A stretch of DNA of 19,128 bases from Bacteroidales bacterium (GTDB lineage Bacteria; Bacteroidota; Bacteroidia; Bacteroidales; UBA932), in the NCBI GenBank assembly GCA_016285215.1, contig JAEEQI010000026.1, positions 1-19,128 on the forward strand, in the 5' to 3' direction. The position numbers and the translations under genes were made by a program. Shown here one piece after another: positions 1 to 7,212 of the stretch. Numbering within the stretch: position 1 is the first letter of the stretch; the number at the start of each line of letters is the position of its first letter. Below the pieces are notes generated by a model. That model had not been told where the DNA came from. It did no database searches and saw only the letters and a list, made by a program, of their open reading frames with translations.

Positions 1-2
1 GA

Positions 3-1574
3 GAAGAATTTGAAAAGATGCGCAGCAGGGCCGATGAGAAGAAGTGGTCCAAGGAAGTCCGCGCCATCTTTGACAAGGAAATGGCCCGCCTGGAGAAGTA
101 CAACCCCACTTCGCCGGACTACAGCATCCAGTTTGCCTACATCCAGTTTATGCTGGACCTCCCCTGGGGAGAAATGTCGGACGACAACCTGGACCTGGCC
201 CACGCCCAGGAAGTGCTGGACCAGGACCACTTTGGCCTGGACCAGGTGAAGGACCGCATTATCGAGTACCTGGCCGTCCTCAAACTCAAGGGCAATATGA
301 AATCGCCCATCCTGTGCCTGTGGGGCCCTCCCGGAGTGGGTAAGACCTCCCTGGGCAAGTCCATTGCCAAGGCACTGGGCCGTAAATATATCCGCATCTC
401 GCTGGGCGGTATGCACGACGAGGCAGAGATTCGAGGCCACCGCAAAACCTATGTGGGAGCCCTCCCGGGCCGTATCCTCAGCGGCATCCAGCGCGCCGGC
501 ACCTCCAATCCGGTGATTGTGCTGGACGAGATTGACAAGCTGGCATCGGACTTCAAGGGAGACCCTTCCAGCGCCCTTCTGGAAGCCCTGGACCCCGAGC
601 AGAACAGCACCTTCCACGACAACTACCTGGACATTGACTACGACCTTAGCAATGTCCTGTTCATCACCACCGCCAACGGCATAGGTTCCATCCAGCCGGC
701 CCTCAAGGACCGTATGGAGATGATCAACGTATCCGGCTATCTGGCCGAAGAAAAGCTCCAGATTGCCCACCAGTACCTGGTACCCAAGCAGCTCACGGAG
801 CACGGTTTAAGGGCCGATGAACTCTCCATCTCCGATGAAGCCCTCAAGGAGATTGTGGACCAGTACACCCACGAGAGCGGTGTCCGCGGCCTGGAGAAGC
901 AGATTGCCAAGGTGGCCCGCGTGACGGCCAAGAAGATGGCGATGGAGCAGGAGTTCCCCCGCACCATAGGTCCCGAGCACCTGCGCGAATACCTGGGCCT
1001 TCCCACGGCCTTCCACGACGACGTGGCCGGCAACGAAGGCGTTGGTGTGGTAACCGGTCTGGCCTGGACCGAGATGGGAGGAGAAGTCCTCTTTGTGGAA
1101 AGCCAGGTATCGGCCGGAAAGGGCAACCTGTCTATGACGGGTAACCTGGGTGACGTAATGAAGGAAAGCGCCCAGATTGCCTGGCAGTACATCAAGGCCC
1201 ATCCCGAACTGGCCGGCACCACCACCGAGGAGTTCATGAAAAAGGACATCCACCTGCACGTACCGGAAGGCGCCACGCCCAAGGACGGTCCTTCGGCCGG
1301 TATTACCATGGTGAGTTCTATGGTGAGCGCCCTGCGCGGTCAGGCCCCCAAGAAGGGCATTGCCATGACCGGTGAAATGACCCTCCGCGGCCGCGTGCTG
1401 CCGGTGGGCGGCATCAAGGAGAAGATCCTGGCTGCCAAACGCGCCGGTGTGCACACCATCGTGATTTCGGAAGAAAACCGAAAAGATGTAGAAGATATCA
1501 AGGAAATTTACATAAAAGGTCTTATCTTTGTCTATGTGAAAACGATAGCAGACGTTATCGACTTCATTTTTTAG
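3..1574 (+). CDS. lon: ATP-dependent protease Lon, 5'-truncated by window edge
   Basis: Lon is a cytoplasmic AAA+ serine protease that unfolds and degrades damaged and regulatory proteins. The frame is open to the left edge, so the N-terminal substrate-binding domain lies outside the window; intact Lon is about 800 residues. Numbering from the in-frame Met at position 18, the visible part holds the AAA+ module with Walker A GPPGVGKT (103-110), Walker B VIVLDEID (166-173) and a sensor-2-like [10 protein letters not shown] segment near 288. The protease domain follows, with the catalytic Ser in PKDGPSAG (Ser426) and the catalytic Lys in GGIKEK (Lys469). Their 43-residue spacing equals that of E. 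coli Ser679/Lys722. The Met at 18 is internal, not a real start. The stop is 3 nt before ung, suggesting cotranscription. Nothing in the visible part looks degenerate. Confidence 0.98.
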   Translation, partial: EEFEKMRSRADEKKWSKEVRAIFDKEMARLEKYNPTSPDYSIQFAYIQFMLDLPWGEMSDDNLDLAHAQEVLDQDHFGLDQVKDRIIEYLAVLKLKGNMKSPILCLWGPPGVGKTSLGKSIAKALGRKYIRISLGGMHDEAEIRGHRKTYVGALPGRILSGIQRAGTSNPVIVLDEIDKLASDFKGDPSSALLEALDPEQNSTFHDNYLDIDYDLSNVLFITTANGIGSIQPALKDRMEMINVSGYLAEEKLQIAHQYLVPKQLTEHGLRADELSISDEALKEIVDQYTHESGVRGLEKQIAKVARVTAKKMAMEQEFPRTIGPEHLREYLGLPTAFHDDVAGNEGVGVVTGLAWTEMGGEVLFVESQVSAGKGNLSMTGNLGDVMKESAQIAWQYIKAHPELAGTTTEEFMKKDIHLHVPEGATPKDGPSAGITMVSSMVSALRGQAPKKGIAMTGEMTLRGRVLPVGGIKEKILAAKRAGVHTIVISEENRKDVEDIKEIYIKGLIFVYVKTIADVIDFIF

Positions 1575-1577
1575 GCA

Positions 1578-2246
1578 ATGGACGTAAAGATCGAGCAATC
1601 TTGGAAAAACGCACTGGCGGGCGAATTCGAGAAACCGTATTTCGCAGAGCTGGTGCGCTTTCTGCATCAGGAAAAGGCCGCCGGAAAGGTTATCTACCCG
1701 CCCGGAAGCCAGATTTTCCACGCTTTTGACCTTACGCCCGTAGACAAAGTAAAGGTGGTCATCCTGGGCCAGGATCCCTATCACGGCCCCGGACAGGCTA
1801 TGGGCCTTTCCTTCTCGGTTCCGGACGGCATTCTGGCGCCCCCCTCCCTCAAGAACATCTTCAAGGAGATAGAGAGCGACCTGGGTATCCGGATGAGCGG
1901 AGCCACCAACCTGGAGCCCTGGGCCCGGCAGGGAGTGCTGCTCCTCAACAGCGTCCTCACCGTGCTGGCCGGCACGCCCACTTCGCACAGCGGCATTGGC
2001 TGGCAGGAGTTCACGGACGCCGTTATCCGCTATCTGTCCGCAGAACGCAGCGGCATCGTCTTCCTGCTCTGGGGCCGGTATGCGCAGGAGAAATCGGCCC
2101 TTATTGATACCACGCGGCACCACGTGCTGTTGGCGGCCCATCCGTCTCCGCTGGCCCGGGGAGCCTTCTTCGGTTGCCGGCATTTTTCCAAGACCAATCA
2201 AATTCTTCAATCCGAGGGCCTCGAGCCCATAGACTGGCAGTTATGA
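1578..2246 (+). CDS. ung: Uracil-DNA glycosylase (family 1)
   Basis: Ung removes uracil from DNA, arising from cytosine deamination or dUMP incorporation, and starts base-excision repair. The 222-aa product has the usual family-1 length. It carries the water-activating loop GQDPYH (64-69, catalytic Asp66), the LLLNSVLTV uracil-pocket region (121-129, with the conserved Asn), and the DNA-intercalation loop HPSPL (188-192, catalytic His188). The ATG lies 3 nt after the lon stop. The stop codon overlaps the coaD start in an ATGA arrangement, so translation of the two is probably coupled. I see no separate promoter. All key residues are present. Confidence 0.98.
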   Translation: MDVKIEQSWKNALAGEFEKPYFAELVRFLHQEKAAGKVIYPPGSQIFHAFDLTPVDKVKVVILGQDPYHGPGQAMGLSFSVPDGILAPPSLKNIFKEIESDLGIRMSGATNLEPWARQGVLLLNSVLTVLAGTPTSHSGIGWQEFTDAVIRYLSAERSGIVFLLWGRYAQEKSALIDTTRHHVLLAAHPSPLARGAFFGCRHFSKTNQILQSEGLEPIDWQL

Positions 2247-2701
2247 AACACATTGCACTTTTCCCCGGTTCGTTTGACCCGTTTACGGCCGGCCATCTGA
2301 ATATCCTGAAGCGCGCCCTCACCATGTTTGACGAGGTAGTGGTGGCCGTGGGTATCAACCAGGACAAACCGGGCTTTTTCTCTATGGAAAAGCGCCTGGA
2401 CATTATCCGGCAGGCCACCAAGGGTATGGAAGGTGTTTCCGTGATTCAGTACGACTGCCTTACCATTGACGCCTGCCGCCAGATGGGCATCAACCACATT
2501 GTGAGGGGTGTCCGTAATATGATTGACTTTGAGACGGAGCGCTCCATAGCAGACGCCAACCGCCGTCTGGCCCCGGAGATTGAGACCATCATCATCCCTA
2601 CGGCCCAGGAGTTTGCGCACATCAGCTCTTCGGCCGTGCGGGACATCCTGCGCCACGGCGGAGACCTCTCCACCTTTATTCCGGAGGGCGTGGTCCTATG
2701 A
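2243..2701 (+). CDS. coaD: Phosphopantetheine adenylyltransferase
   Basis: CoaD (PPAT) transfers AMP from ATP to 4'-phosphopantetheine, the penultimate step of coenzyme A synthesis in the cytoplasm. The 152-aa product opens with FPGSFDPFTAGH, containing the TxGH nucleotidyltransferase signature (15-18). It has the phosphopantetheine-binding RGVRNMIDFETE region (89-100) and the ISSSAVR ATP-binding signature (127-133). The start at 2243 was chosen because family members begin with K-x-A-x-F/Y-PGSFDP. A longer in-frame start at 2174 would add 23 unrelated residues inside ung. The start overlaps the ung stop by 4 nt, and the stop overlaps the next start by 4 nt, so the gene sits in a translationally coupled run. 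Confidence 0.97.
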   Translation: MKHIALFPGSFDPFTAGHLNILKRALTMFDEVVVAVGINQDKPGFFSMEKRLDIIRQATKGMEGVSVIQYDCLTIDACRQMGINHIVRGVRNMIDFETERSIADANRRLAPEIETIIIPTAQEFAHISSSAVRDILRHGGDLSTFIPEGVVL

Positions 2702-4155
2702 GAAAGCTTCTGCTAAGCGCTTGGGCCCTTCTCTTATGCCTGAGGGCCTTTGCCCAACAGCCCTACCCCGAGCTGGGGGCCAAGCTGGACCAGTATTTCA
2801 TTGCCCTGGCCGGAGAACCCGCCAGCGTGCAGAACGAAGAATGCGATTTCCTCATTGAGACCTGCCAGGACTCCCTGGTGCGGCAGTATACGGCTCTCAA
2901 AATCTACGACCATTTTCTCAAGTCCAAGATTATGGGAGACGATGCCGTGGCCGTTCACGTGGCCCGCAAGTGGTTCCTCTCCGGTGCCGTCAAGATGAAA
3001 ACCGACGAGGACCTGCTCAACGCCCAGATCTACGTGAAGTTCAACGAGTCTTCGCTCATTGGATGCCCCGCTCCCGCCCTGACGCTCTTTACCCCGGACA
3101 GCACCAAACTGCGCATTCCGGCCAAGAACACGTACTCCGTGCTGTATTTCTACGACACCGGCTGCGCCACCTGCAAGCGGGAAACGCCCAAGCTGCAAAA
3201 GTTGGTAGCCTCTGAGAAGTATCCCATCAACGTTTACGCCATCTATGTGGGGGCATCGGCCCAAGAATGGGCAGCCTACCGAGAAAACTTTGAAGGCGTC
3301 ACCCATCTCTGGGACCCCGCCATTACCTCCGACTGGCAACTCCTCTATGGCGTCCTGCAGACTCCCAAGCTATTCCTGGTGAACAATAACGGCGACATCG
3401 TGGGCCGCGGGCTGGATACTTCGGCCCTGGAAATCCTCCTCAACCGCGAATTCTCCAAAGAGGAATACGTGTATGGAGAGGAAGGTGAGATGGAGCGCCT
3501 GCAGCAGCTCTTTTCGGCCTATGGAGATACCCTCAAGACCTCTGACGTAATGTCCGTGGCCGATTATATGGCCCAGAGGACCTTTGGAGAAGGTGATGTC
3601 ACCGCCTACAAGCAGACTTTCGGAGACCTGCTGTACTACCTCTTCTCCCAGAGAACGGAGGTGTACCGAGACGCCAGCGTCCCCTTCATCCAGAAGTACA
3701 TTGAGCAGCCGGAAATTTGGAATACGGAGGCCGATAAAGCCCAGATCACATCCCTGGGAGAACTGATGGTGACCCTGGCCAACCGCACCCCAGTGGGCTC
3801 CGAGGTTCCCGACCTCACGGTAGATGGCCTGCTCAGACGCAAGCCCGGCCTGTTCCGGAAGTCCCACAAGGAGGGCACGTTCAAGCTCCGCAAGCTCAAG
3901 GGGAACCCCACGTACGTGGTGTTCTACACCCCCAGCTGTTCCAACTGCAAGAAGATCCTGGGAGCCGTGGACGATATAGTGATGTCCAACCGTAAGGCCA
4001 AGGTTCTCCTCATTGATATGGACGCCCTGTACAGCAACAAGCCCGAAATGGCCAACCAGCTCCTGGACAACTTTGACCTCTCCGTGCTCCCGTTTGTGAT
4101 CCAACTGGACCGCAAAGGCATTGTCCAGCACCGCTATGTACAACTCTTGAAATAA
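2698..4155 (+). CDS. Exported protein with two thioredoxin-like domains
   Basis: This 485-aa protein begins with a probable Sec signal peptide (hydrophobic residues 4-14, likely cleavage after AFA at 19), so it should act in the periplasm. A helical region (about 21-118) precedes a thioredoxin-like domain (about 120-250) with redox motif C156-A-T-C159 and the cis-Pro region QTPKLF (221-226). A second helical stretch leads to another thioredoxin-like domain (about 365-485) with C414-S-N-C417 and cis-Pro at VLPF (463-466). The architecture resembles the thiol-disulfide oxidoreductase or resA-like lipoproteins common in Bacteroidota. There is no lipobox, because Cys14 is preceded by Leu. The ATG overlaps the coaD stop by 4 nt. 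The link to coaD is genomic only. Physiological substrates are unknown, and reductase versus oxidase direction cannot be read from the sequence. Confidence 0.8.
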   Translation: MRKLLLSAWALLLCLRAFAQQPYPELGAKLDQYFIALAGEPASVQNEECDFLIETCQDSLVRQYTALKIYDHFLKSKIMGDDAVAVHVARKWFLSGAVKMKTDEDLLNAQIYVKFNESSLIGCPAPALTLFTPDSTKLRIPAKNTYSVLYFYDTGCATCKRETPKLQKLVASEKYPINVYAIYVGASAQEWAAYRENFEGVTHLWDPAITSDWQLLYGVLQTPKLFLVNNNGDIVGRGLDTSALEILLNREFSKEEYVYGEEGEMERLQQLFSAYGDTLKTSDVMSVADYMAQRTFGEGDVTAYKQTFGDLLYYLFSQRTEVYRDASVPFIQKYIEQPEIWNTEADKAQITSLGELMVTLANRTPVGSEVPDLTVDGLLRRKPGLFRKSHKEGTFKLRKLKGNPTYVVFYTPSCSNCKKILGAVDDIVMSNRKAKVLLIDMDALYSNKPEMANQLLDNFDLSVLPFVIQLDRKGIVQHRYVQLLK

Positions 4156-4160
4156 TTCGT

Positions 4161-4168
4161 TATCTTTG
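4161..4168 (+). promoter_or_regulatory. -7 promoter box for the RHH-like gene
   Basis: TATCTTTG matches the Bacteroidota -7 consensus TAnnTTTG. It starts 5 nt after the upstream stop codon and ends 8 nt before the ATG at 4177. No TTG -33 element sits at the usual 19-20 nt. If transcription starts about 4 nt after the box, the untranslated leader is only about 5 nt. Confidence 0.6.
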
Positions 4169-4176
4169 TGACCGTT

Positions 4177-4410
4177 ATGGCGCGAAAGAAAAAGAGCATA
4201 CCCGGAGTAGATCCAGCCTACCTGGAGAAGCAGAAAGAAATGCTTCTCCGGAAGAACAGGTATATGCTCTATTTCAACGACAGTGAAGTGGCAGCCATTG
4301 ACGAGTACTGTTCCCGTTTCAAGGTCCACGCCAAAGCCACCCTATTCCGGGAGGCCATTATGTCCAAAGTTCTCTCCGAACTGGAAGAAAACCACCCTAC
4401 ACTGTTCTAA
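4177..4410 (+). CDS. Small ribbon-helix-helix-like protein, conserved hypothetical
   Basis: The product is 77 aa. The first 28 residues are basic (MARKKK, then Lys/Arg-rich). The rest fits the strand-helix-helix outline of MetJ/Arc-type DNA-binding proteins: a short strand RYMLYF, helix NDSEVAAIDEYCSRF, turn KVHAKA, helix TLFREAIMSKVLSEL, and the tail ENHPTLF. I therefore infer a small dimeric nucleic-acid-binding protein, but no DNA target is visible and it could have another role. An in-frame GTG at 4168 would add three residues, but it lies inside the promoter box, so ATG 4177 is preferred. It is not toxin-antitoxin-like, as no partner gene is adjacent. It has its own promoter after a four-gene run and ends before a structured gap. 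Confidence 0.75.
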   Translation: MARKKKSIPGVDPAYLEKQKEMLLRKNRYMLYFNDSEVAAIDEYCSRFKVHAKATLFREAIMSKVLSELEENHPTLF

Positions 4411-4572
4411 ATAAACATCCTCCGGAAAGAAGAGGTTCCCTCCAGGGAGAGCCTCCTGAAGGTACGGACCTTCGGTCCTATCCCTCCCACCGCTTCGCGG
4501 CGGGCCCCTCCCATTCACGAGCCATGGGCGGCTACGCCTTCCGGAGGCTCTCCCTTCCGGTCACTAATAGAA
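4411..4572. repeat. Structured intergenic element with 19-bp inverted repeat
   Basis: This 162-bp gap lies between convergent genes. It contains inverted arms at 4444-4462 (AGGGAGAGCCTCCTGAAGG) and 4537-4555 (CCTTCCGGAGGCTCTCCCT), complementary at 18 of 19 positions. The enclosed 74 nt hold smaller hairpins, GGACC-TTC-GGTCC (4466-4478) and CCGC-TTC-GCGG (4490-4500). No reading frame here looks like a gene. A multi-branched fold could terminate transcription from both sides, although no T-tract follows. The composition resembles dispersed extragenic elements of Bacteroidales genomes, but copy number cannot be judged from one window. Confidence 0.6.
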
Positions 4573-6198
4573 TTATAGTTTCCGAGTAGAACCTCTGAAG
4601 ATAGCGGCGGCGAGGAGAAGGAGGAAGAGGAAGACGGAGACGCGGCCCACCATATCGCCGTAGCGGACAAAGAAGGTTTGTTCCGTGGAGAGTCCCACGC
4701 GGCCTTCCAGGAGGGCGGGTTCCCACCAGGAGGTGCGGTCTACGATTTGACCGGCGGGGCTGATGAAGGCCGATATACCCGTATTGGCGCAGCGGGCCAC
4801 CCAGCGGCGTGTTTCGATGGCACGCAGGCGGCTGTAATTGAGGTGCTGCCGGTAGCCGGGGGTGTTGCCCCACCAGGCGTCGTTGGTGATGACCGCCAGC
4901 AGCTGGGCTCCCTTGCGAACATACCCCGTGCAGAATTCTCCGTAAACTGATTCATAACAGATGGCAGTTCCAATGGGAAGACTTCCTACAGGGGTCGGGA
5001 AGGAAGCCGTGAGGCAGGTGATGTAAGGCTGACCCACGTCCTTGGCCATAAGATTGCCTCCCAGGAGGTTCTCCAGGGGGATGAACACCTTGGGATAAGG
5101 GGTGAGTTCCGTACCCACTACCAGTTTGGACTTGTGATACAGCTGATACACGCCGGTTGTATCGGTGAGGATGGCCGAATTGTGCAGCAGGGCCCACAGA
5201 TGCCGGCCATTGGCTACCTCGCCAAAGTCGTAGGCGCAATCGTTGGGCTTGGAATACGCATAGACACTCTCGATGGTGGAAGCACCATACAGGAAAGTGG
5301 CCTGCGGATGGGTCTTGAGGAAATTCTGGAAGCGGAGGAAGGTCTCGTGCTGCAGGACGTGATCCGTGTACACGTGCGAGGTGAAGGTCTCCGGCGCCAG
5401 CACCAGGGTGGGCTCGTGGGTGGACCAATCGGCCTGCTCCAATAAGGCCAGATAGCGCTTGTCCTGCTCTTCGCGGGAAAGCGACTGGAATTTCTCGTAA
5501 GGGTCGTAATTGGGCTGGCCGATGACTACCTTCAAGGTGGGCTCTGAGGCTTTGGGCTTTTCAAAGGCAGACCACACCATAGGCCCAAAAACCGCCAGCA
5601 GGGCTCCTCCAAGGGCAGCCACGCGGGCCTTGCTATTCCAACGCGCTATGCGTCCGTCGGATAGGGAAACCATTAGGCCCAAGAGGCTGAGGTTGCTAAC
5701 CCAGACCCACAGCGAACCGCCCAGGGTGCCCAGCACGGAGTACCACTGGATGAGGCCGGTGGTATCGGCAAAGGCGTTACCCAGCACCAGCCAGGGCCAG
5801 GAAATCTGCGCCACCGTGAGGTAATACCGCTCCCAGGCTATCCAGGCGGCGGCCAGGAACACGTACGGCAGCACGCCCCGGGTGCGGCGCTTGACCCAGC
5901 GGAAAGCGCCAAAGACCACGCTCATCTGCAGGGCATTGGCCAGGATGGCAAAGACGGCGCCACCTACCGTGGCTCCCCCCACCCACCAGGTGGTTGCGGC
6001 GTTCCAAAGCACGAAGGCTCCGTAATGCCACCACCAGAAATGCTTCACTTTGTATTCCGTGGCCAGCCGCTCCATAATAAGGAGCGGGAGAAAACCTATG
6101 AGAGCCAGCCAGCCCAGGTGCGGGACCAGCCAGGGAAGGCTCATCAGAAGGGTAAAGGCCAGCGTAAGGGCCGTGAATATGAGAGTCCGCTTTTTCAT
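4573..6198 (-). CDS. lnt: Apolipoprotein N-acyltransferase
   Basis: Lnt attaches the third acyl chain to the N-terminal cysteine of lipoproteins at the inner membrane, the last step of lipoprotein maturation. The 541-aa protein has an N-terminal block of hydrophobic helices (about 5-210), then a nitrilase-fold catalytic domain (about 220-505), then a final membrane helix (about 517-533), as in E. coli Lnt. The triad is visible as Glu270 (LAPETF), Lys356 (YHKSK) and Cys414 (AICYES). The start MKKRTLIF was chosen because a -7 promoter box sits directly upstream. It is divergent from the PASTA gene and convergent with the RHH-like gene. No truncation or frameshift is seen. Confidence 0.96.
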   Translation of the reverse strand: MKKRTLIFTALTLAFTLLMSLPWLVPHLGWLALIGFLPLLIMERLATEYKVKHFWWWHYGAFVLWNAATTWWVGGATVGGAVFAILANALQMSVVFGAFRWVKRRTRGVLPYVFLAAAWIAWERYYLTVAQISWPWLVLGNAFADTTGLIQWYSVLGTLGGSLWVWVSNLSLLGLMVSLSDGRIARWNSKARVAALGGALLAVFGPMVWSAFEKPKASEPTLKVVIGQPNYDPYEKFQSLSREEQDKRYLALLEQADWSTHEPTLVLAPETFTSHVYTDHVLQHETFLRFQNFLKTHPQATFLYGASTIESVYAYSKPNDCAYDFGEVANGRHLWALLHNSAILTDTTGVYQLYHKSKLVVGTELTPYPKVFIPLENLLGGNLMAKDVGQPYITCLTASFPTPVGSLPIGTAICYESVYGEFCTGYVRKGAQLLAVITNDAWWGNTPGYRQHLNYSRLRAIETRRWVARCANTGISAFISPAGQIVDRTSWWEPALLEGRVGLSTEQTFFVRYGDMVGRVSVFLFLLLLAAAIFRGSTRKL

Positions 6199-6203
6199 TA
6201 TGA

Positions 6204-6211
6204 CAAATTTA
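6204..6211 (-). promoter_or_regulatory. -7 promoter box for lnt
   Basis: On the minus strand this reads TAAATTTG, matching TAnnTTTG. It ends 5 nt before the lnt ATG (6198), which predicts a leader of about 2 nt. No clear TTG -33 box is seen at the standard distance. Confidence 0.5.
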
Positions 6212-6223
6212 CGGATTTTTTCG

Positions 6224-6231
6224 TAACTTCG
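6224..6231 (+). promoter_or_regulatory. -7 promoter box (variant) for the PASTA gene
   Basis: TAACTTCG is a one-base variant of TAnnTTTG, placed 23 nt before the ATG at 6255. It is separated from the opposing lnt box by only 12 bp, so the two polymerases would compete for the same 56-bp gap. Confidence 0.4.
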
Positions 6232-6254
6232 CAGAGATATATAGAATAGGAAGC

Positions 6255-7055
6255 ATGACTGACAAAAAGAAAGTGCAGAAAGTGGCCAAGAACACCCGGT
6301 GGATCTGGAAGAACCTCCTGCTGGGCGTGGCTTTTGTGATGTTGCTGGGCCTTTTGGCCGCGTGGAGTCTGGGCCTTATTACCCGCCACGGTCAAGTGGT
6401 CAAGACACCGGACTTTGCCAACCTCTCCGTTCCCCAGGCCAAGGAACTGGCTTCCCGTTCGCACGTGAGCGTGAAGGTGGTGGACTCCGTGTTTGTGCGG
6501 CGTCTGGCCGGCGGCGTGGTGTACCGTCAGCAGCCCAAGGCCGGTGCTACCGTCAAGAAAGGCCGCAGCATCTTCCTCACCATCAACTCCGTGGTTCCCC
6601 GCAAGGTGGTGATGCCCAACCTCTTCGGTTATTCCGTAACGGAAGCCCGCGCAGAGCTCCGCAACCGCGGTCTCAACCTGGGCCGTCTCAACTATATCAA
6701 AGACATAGCCACCAACAATGTCCTGGGCCAGAGCTGCGAAGGCCTGGAAGTGGCCGCCGGAGACCTGGTGGTGAGCGGTTCCGTGATTGACCTCATTGTG
6801 GGCGTGGGAGACCAGGACAACCAGACCACGGTTCCCAAGCTCACCGGTATGAAGTACGTGAACGCCGTGGATGCCATCCAGGAGCGTTTCCTCAACGTGG
6901 GCAAGATTACGTTCGATCCTGAAATCAAGACCTACGCCGACTCTATGAACGCCGTGGTGTACAAGCAGGATCCGGCCGGAGCCGGCCGCTCCCTGGGAGC
7001 CAACGTAAACTTCGCTCTCACCCTGGATCTCTCCAAACTCCCCGCAGGTAAATAA
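6255..7055 (+). CDS. Membrane-anchored PASTA-domain protein
   Basis: This 266-aa protein has a basic N-terminus, one membrane helix (about 19-41) and three consecutive PASTA repeats (about 47-112, 115-185 and 190-258). The repeats have the typical pattern: VPxLxGxxxxxA near the start, then xQxPxxGxxVxxGxxVxLxxS near the end (for example YRQQPKAGATVKKG at 90-103). PASTA repeats bind muropeptides or peptidoglycan in Gram-positive kinases and PBPs. Here there is no kinase or transpeptidase domain, so it is a stand-alone periplasmic PASTA protein anchored in the inner membrane, a form found widely in Bacteroidota. The downstream gene on the same strand is an rluD-type synthase, a common neighbour in this phylum. 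A role in cell-wall sensing is inference. Confidence 0.9.
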   Translation: MTDKKKVQKVAKNTRWIWKNLLLGVAFVMLLGLLAAWSLGLITRHGQVVKTPDFANLSVPQAKELASRSHVSVKVVDSVFVRRLAGGVVYRQQPKAGATVKKGRSIFLTINSVVPRKVVMPNLFGYSVTEARAELRNRGLNLGRLNYIKDIATNNVLGQSCEGLEVAAGDLVVSGSVIDLIVGVGDQDNQTTVPKLTGMKYVNAVDAIQERFLNVGKITFDPEIKTYADSMNAVVYKQDPAGAGRSLGANVNFALTLDLSKLPAGK

Positions 7056-7212
7056 GAGATTCTTCGCTTCGCTCAGAATGACAGAAGACCTTCTCACCAT
7101 AGTTCAATCGAAGGACCCAGTCGCTCAGCAGAGCGACCGGCCGGAGGCCGCGGGGGATAATAGGGGGCAGAGCCCCCTCGAAAAAGATGGTGCGGGGGCT
7201 TGCGAGGATGAA
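7056..7212. repeat. Mosaic of hairpins and dispersed-repeat-type sequence
   Basis: This 157-bp spacer starts directly after the PASTA-gene stop. Its first 28 bp (7056-7083), read on the minus strand, encode the peptide HSERSEES/ILSEAKNL, a hallmark of a repeat that produces spurious proteins in many bacterial databases. Further right come GTCGCTC-AGCA-GAGCGAC (7120-7137), GGCC-GGA-GGCC (around 7139-7149) and AGGGGGC-AGA-GCCCCCT (7162-7178). The spacer is in frame with rluD and could be mistaken for an N-terminal extension of it. It is probably non-coding and may attenuate or stabilise the mRNA between two genes that are usually close together. Confidence 0.65.

Noticed and set aside
807..2210. 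Long minus-strand frame opposite lon and ung
   Set aside because: Shadow frame with low-complexity His/Gly/Arg composition; lon and ung motifs are intact on the plus strand.
2174..2242. Upstream start for coaD adding 23 residues
   Set aside because: It lies within ung, while family members begin at MKHIALFPGSFDP, whose ATG overlaps the ung stop.
7078..7212. Upstream start for rluD adding 45 residues
   Set aside because: The extension is encoded by repeat hairpins and precedes the normal family N-terminus at MFEHFRLNV.
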